Origin: Lacticaseibacillus parakribbianus
GTDB lineage: Bacteria > Bacillota > Bacilli > Lactobacillales > Lactobacillaceae
NCBI RefSeq assembly: GCF_025490915.1
Contig: NZ_JANQBA010000002.1
Coordinates: forward strand, 1 to 64,000
Direction of reading: 5' to 3'
Length of the DNA stretch: 64,000 nt
The stretch's first letter is position 1; the number at the start of each line of letters is the position of its first letter. The notes under the pieces were generated by a model that worked only from the letters and a program-made list of their open reading frames with translations, ran no database searches and had not been told where the DNA came from. A program made the position numbers and the translations under genes. This document shows positions 61,320 to 64,000 of this stretch, piece by piece.

Positions 61320-63131
61320 ATGTCTACCACCCCGATGACCCGCAGCCAGGCCCCGCTCAACCAGACTTGGGACCTGACCGCGCTGTACCCCACCGATGCC
61401 GCCTTTGAGGCCGACATCGTCAAGCTCAAGGAACTGACCGCCGACTTCACCCGCATGTACCAGGGCCGCCTGACCCAGCCGGCGGTGATTCAAGACGCCT
61501 TGGAGGACTACGCCAACATCCAAGACATCGCAGACCGCGTGATGCACTACGGCTTCCTGCCGGCCGCCGCCGACACCAGCGACGCCCAAGCAACGGCACG
61601 CAACAACCGCGTTGAGGCCCTGATGGCCCAGCTCGACGGCGCCTTGACCTTCCTGGCCGCCGAGCTGCAACAGCAGCCGACGGCGACGCTTGACGCCGTG
61701 GCGGCGGCCGACGCCGAGCTGGCCCCGTACATCCGCCACGTGCTGCAAGACAAGAAGCAGGCGCTCGATCCCGCCGCCGAAAAGGCCCTGGCCGAGCTCG
61801 CCCCGGCGCTTGACGCCCCCAACGCGATTCGCAGCCAAAGCCTTTTTGGCGACGCGGATTTCGGCACCTTCACCGCCAACGGCAAGACCTACCCGCTGTC
61901 GTTCGTCGACTACGAGGAGACCTACCAAAAGCACCCGGACACCGCGGTTCGCCGCGCCGCCTACCGCCAGTTCAGCAAGACCCTGGCCAAGTACCAAAAC
62001 GGCATGGCCGCCGGCTACTACGCCCAGGTCGCCAAGGAGAAAACGCTGGCCACCATGCGCGGCTACGACTCCGTAATCGACTACCTGCTGGCCGACCAGG
62101 AAGTCACCCGCGAGATGTTCGACCGCCAGATCGACGTGATTATGACCGAGCTGGCCCCGGTCATGCGCCGCTACATCGGCCACATCCAAAAGCTCTGGGG
62201 CCTAGATCACATCGGCTACACCGACCTGCAAATCGACCTGGATCCGACCTACACGCCCAAGGTCACGCTAGATCAGGCCCCGCAGTACATCAAAGACGCG
62301 GTGGCGCCGATGGGTCAGGCCTACCAAGACCTGATCATGCGGGCCTTTCCGGAACGCTGGGTCGACTTTGCCCCCAACGTCGGTAAGGAATCCGGTGCCT
62401 TCGCCTCGGCCCCGTACTCGGCGCATCCCTACATCCTGATGAGCTGGAGCGACACGCTGCCGGCGATTTACACATTGGTTCACGAGCTCGGCCACGCCGG
62501 GCAGATGACGCTTGCGGCCCAGGCTCACGGGATTTTGGCCGCCAACCCGTCGACCTACATTGTGGAGGGGCCCTCGACCTTCCACGAATTACTGTTGACC
62601 CACAGTCTGGTGCAGCAGGCCGAGTCGCCGCGGTTGCGTCGCTTCGCCCTGAGCCGCCTGCTGTCTGATACCTACTTCCACAACTGCGTCACCCACCTGC
62701 TGGAGGCTGCCTTCCAGCGCAAAGTCTACAAGCTGATCGACGCCGGTGAGTCCTTCACCGCCACCGACCTCAACCGCATCAAAAAAGGCGTCTTGCACCA
62801 GTTCTGGGGCGACGCCGTCGATCTGGACGACGGGGCCCCGGAGCTCACGTGGATGCGCCAGTCGCACTACTACATGGGGCTGTACTCTTACACCTACTCC
62901 GCGTCCATGGTGGTCTCGACCGGCGCCTACCTGCGGGTGCAAAAAGAGGGCCAGCCGGCGATTGCCGATTGGCAGCGCTTCTTGGCCCTGGGCGACAGCC
63001 TGGATCCGATCCACTCGGCCCAGGTGGCCGGCGTCGACATCACAAGCGACGGGGCCTTGCGCGACATGATTCACTTCCTGGACGACACCGAGCGCCAGAT
63101 TGAGGCGCTTTCCGCCGAAATCGGCGACTAG
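61320..63131 (+). CDS. pepF: Oligoendopeptidase F
   Basis: A 603-residue M3-family zinc endopeptidase that cleaves peptides of about 7-17 residues inside the cell. The zinc motif is HELGH near residue 387 (VHELGHAG), with the third ligand Glu in GPSTFHELLL. The N-terminal TWDLTALYPTDAAFE is typical of PepF. ATG codons at 61314 and 61320 are both possible; the second has the better distance from AAAGGAAG. It complements PepV, also in this window, in peptide use. Confidence 0.95.
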   Translation: MSTTPMTRSQAPLNQTWDLTALYPTDAAFEADIVKLKELTADFTRMYQGRLTQPAVIQDALEDYANIQDIADRVMHYGFLPAAADTSDAQATARNNRVEALMAQLDGALTFLAAELQQQPTATLDAVAAADAELAPYIRHVLQDKKQALDPAAEKALAELAPALDAPNAIRSQSLFGDADFGTFTANGKTYPLSFVDYEETYQKHPDTAVRRAAYRQFSKTLAKYQNGMAAGYYAQVAKEKTLATMRGYDSVIDYLLADQEVTREMFDRQIDVIMTELAPVMRRYIGHIQKLWGLDHIGYTDLQIDLDPTYTPKVTLDQAPQYIKDAVAPMGQAYQDLIMRAFPERWVDFAPNVGKESGAFASAPYSAHPYILMSWSDTLPAIYTLVHELGHAGQMTLAAQAHGILAANPSTYIVEGPSTFHELLLTHSLVQQAESPRLRRFALSRLLSDTYFHNCVTHLLEAAFQRKVYKLIDAGESFTATDLNRIKKGVLHQFWGDAVDLDDGAPELTWMRQSHYYMGLYSYTYSASMVVSTGAYLRVQKEGQPAIADWQRFLALGDSLDPIHSAQVAGVDITSDGALRDMIHFLDDTERQIEALSAEIGD

Positions 63132-63218
63132 GCGACCGGCCGCATCAAGCAAAATTTGGCCGTCACGCCACCTGGCCGCAACACGTTCGGCCGCCGTGTC
63201 AGCCGGCAGAAATCGATC

Positions 63219-63253
63219 AAACCCCCGCCAGCGGCCGCTGGCGGGGGTTTGGC
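63219..63253. terminator. Bidirectional terminator after pepF
   Basis: AAACCCCCGCCAGC pairs with GCTGGCGGGGGTTT around GGCC, between two converging genes. Confidence 0.88.
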
Positions 63254-63259
63254 GTCGGG

Positions 63260-63766
63260 TCAGTCACCTTCCAATAGGCCGAGGTCGTCCAGCTGCGTGG
63301 CGGCGACCAGAAGCGGCGTGATCGAGGCGGCATTCGGCGGCTGCGGCGCCGTGGCCGAGGCGAAGTACTGCGTCCAGTGAAACACCAGCCGCAGCCGCAC
63401 CGGCAAGGCCTTGGGGTCGACTTGGCCGCGGAAGTAGAAGAACTGCGGTGCCACGGTGCAGCCGGCGAAGCTGTGGGCCCAGACCCGGTCGAGGTCCAGC
63501 TCGCTTTGCGCAAGCATCCCGGTGCCAAACACCAACAGGTGCTCGGGCAAGACCTCCGCATACCGGCGGTAAAAGCGCGAGAAGCCGCTGACCTTCCGCC
63601 CCCACAGCAGGTGGCCGCCGTAGACCACCAGCCGGGCGTTTTGCAGCTCGGTTCGCGTAATGAACTTGCTATCGACGACCTCGCAGTGCAGCTGCCGCGC
63701 AATCCACAGCGCGTACTGCTGGGTGAACCCGGTCTGTGAGGTGTACACGATCAAACACTTGGCCAT
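63260..63766 (-). CDS. Flavodoxin-domain protein (HemG/MiaE-like group)
   Basis: A 168-residue protein with a flavodoxin-like start (MAKCLIVYTSQTGFTQQYALWIA), where the loop TSQTGFT would hold the FMN phosphate. GGHLLWGRKVSGFSRF and VFGTGM follow in the positions of later loops. It resembles the flavodoxin-fold group that includes protoporphyrinogen oxidase HemG, but its partner is unknown. The ATG at 63766 follows AGGGAGC; upstream in-frame codons lie beyond the promoter (extended -10 TGTTACAAT, 63805-63797). Confidence 0.8.
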   Translation of the reverse strand: MAKCLIVYTSQTGFTQQYALWIARQLHCEVVDSKFITRTELQNARLVVYGGHLLWGRKVSGFSRFYRRYAEVLPEHLLVFGTGMLAQSELDLDRVWAHSFAGCTVAPQFFYFRGQVDPKALPVRLRLVFHWTQYFASATAPQPPNAASITPLLVAATQLDDLGLLEGD

Positions 63767-63796
63767 CCGTCCCGCTCCCTTCGTCTCTCTTTCTGT

Positions 63797-63805
63797 ATTG
63801 TAACA
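63797..63805 (-). promoter_or_regulatory. Extended -10 promoter of the flavodoxin-like gene
   Basis: TG-T-TACAAT on the minus strand, about 30 bases upstream of the start. No good -35 is seen. Confidence 0.5.
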
Positions 63806-63901
63806 GCCTGCTTTGACACCTTGCCACCCTTGCACACAACTGTCATCAAAATGTTGCTTTTTTGAAATTAAATTGTTCACAATTCGTCACCGGCAGGATT
63901 G

Positions 63902-63910
63902 TGTTATACT
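63902..63910 (+). promoter_or_regulatory. Extended -10 promoter of tpx
   Basis: TG-T-TATACT on the plus strand, about 30 bases before the ATG at 63941. Confidence 0.55.
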
Positions 63911-63940
63911 GAAGGTAACGTCACCCATAGGAGGCTAATC

Positions 63941-64000
63941 ATGCAAATCACACGTCATGGCACCCCACTTCAGACCACCGGCGAACCGCTTGGCATCGGC
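63941..64000 (+). CDS. tpx: Thiol peroxidase, N-terminal fragment cut by the window end
   Basis: Only 20 codons are visible: MQITRHGTPLQTTGEPLGIG. This matches the start of Tpx peroxiredoxins (M-x-I/V-T-R-x-G-x-P/A-L-x-T-x-G). TAGGAGG lies 6 bases before the ATG and an extended -10 promoter about 30 bases before it. The catalytic Cys lies outside the window, so the call rests on the N-terminus alone. Confidence 0.7.
   Translation, partial: MQITRHGTPLQTTGEPLGIG

Overview
The window is a chromosomal segment of a high-GC Gram-positive bacterium, almost certainly a lactobacillus (Lactobacillaceae; the gene set fits a GC-rich Lacticaseibacillus-like species). The evidence is the gene order mutS-mutL-ruvA-ruvB-queA-tgt-yajC, the order zapA-cvpA-mutS2-trxA, a D-2-hydroxyacid dehydrogenase, PepV and PepF peptidases, bifunctional AdhE, ClpL behind a CIRCE operator, and strong AAGGAGG ribosome sites. 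No phage, insertion sequence, CRISPR array, rRNA or tRNA gene was seen. The content is mostly core genome.

Layout. 1-461: no convincing gene. 462-1995: ECF sigma factor with its membrane anti-sigma partner. 2053-17414 (minus): kup, rny, the yajC-tgt-queA-ruvB-ruvA-mutL-mutS group, and a KimA-type K+ importer. 17583-21086: small proteins, a phosphoesterase and two YibE/F membrane proteins. 21164-28480: secreted glycerophosphodiesterase, pepV, birA, a HAD phosphatase and a class A PBP. 28559-29008: an independent ncRNA locus. 29064-33000: clpL and an unidentified, possibly Mga-like, regulator. 33245-37700: an aromatic-amino-acid-type ABC transporter with two binding proteins and two leader peptides. 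37801-40740: phosphatase, polysaccharide deacetylase, and efp with an upstream polyproline ORF. 41055-49143: WYL regulator, D-hydroxyacid dehydrogenase, phosphoesterase, YtxH/DUF948 pair, MscS, DUF368, CbpB and GlpF. 49238-55764: a second YfcE-type phosphoesterase, a glutamate racemase-RdgB fusion, YslB, trxA, mutS2, cvpA and zapA. 55848-56255: a second copy of the ncRNA. 56367 to the end: adhE, an esterase, a glycosyltransferase, pepF, a flavodoxin-like protein and the start of tpx.

Three systems stand out. (1) Two nearly identical lipoprotein binding genes of the TrpX family each follow a short leader ORF. One leader is rich in Phe codons (FFAGFFF) and the other in Tyr codons (YYYGYY). Both share PTQLN and are followed by three hairpins, the last a terminator, that can re-pair as an antiterminator. 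This predicts ribosome-mediated attenuation and assigns Phe and Tyr to the two binding proteins, which appear to share one permease and ATPase. (2) A 25-codon ORF with a PLPPP run precedes efp, the gene for the factor that relieves polyproline stalling. This suggests an EF-P feedback sensor. (3) A transcription unit of about 410 nt, with its own promoter and intrinsic terminator and no credible ORF, occurs twice (28.6 kb plus strand and 56.2 kb minus strand) with a nearly identical 120-nt core.

A looser theme is osmotic and K+ control: Kup, KimA, a CbpB/DarB-like c-di-AMP receptor, MscS and GlpF all lie in the window. All calls rest on reading the sequence and family knowledge; no search was run.
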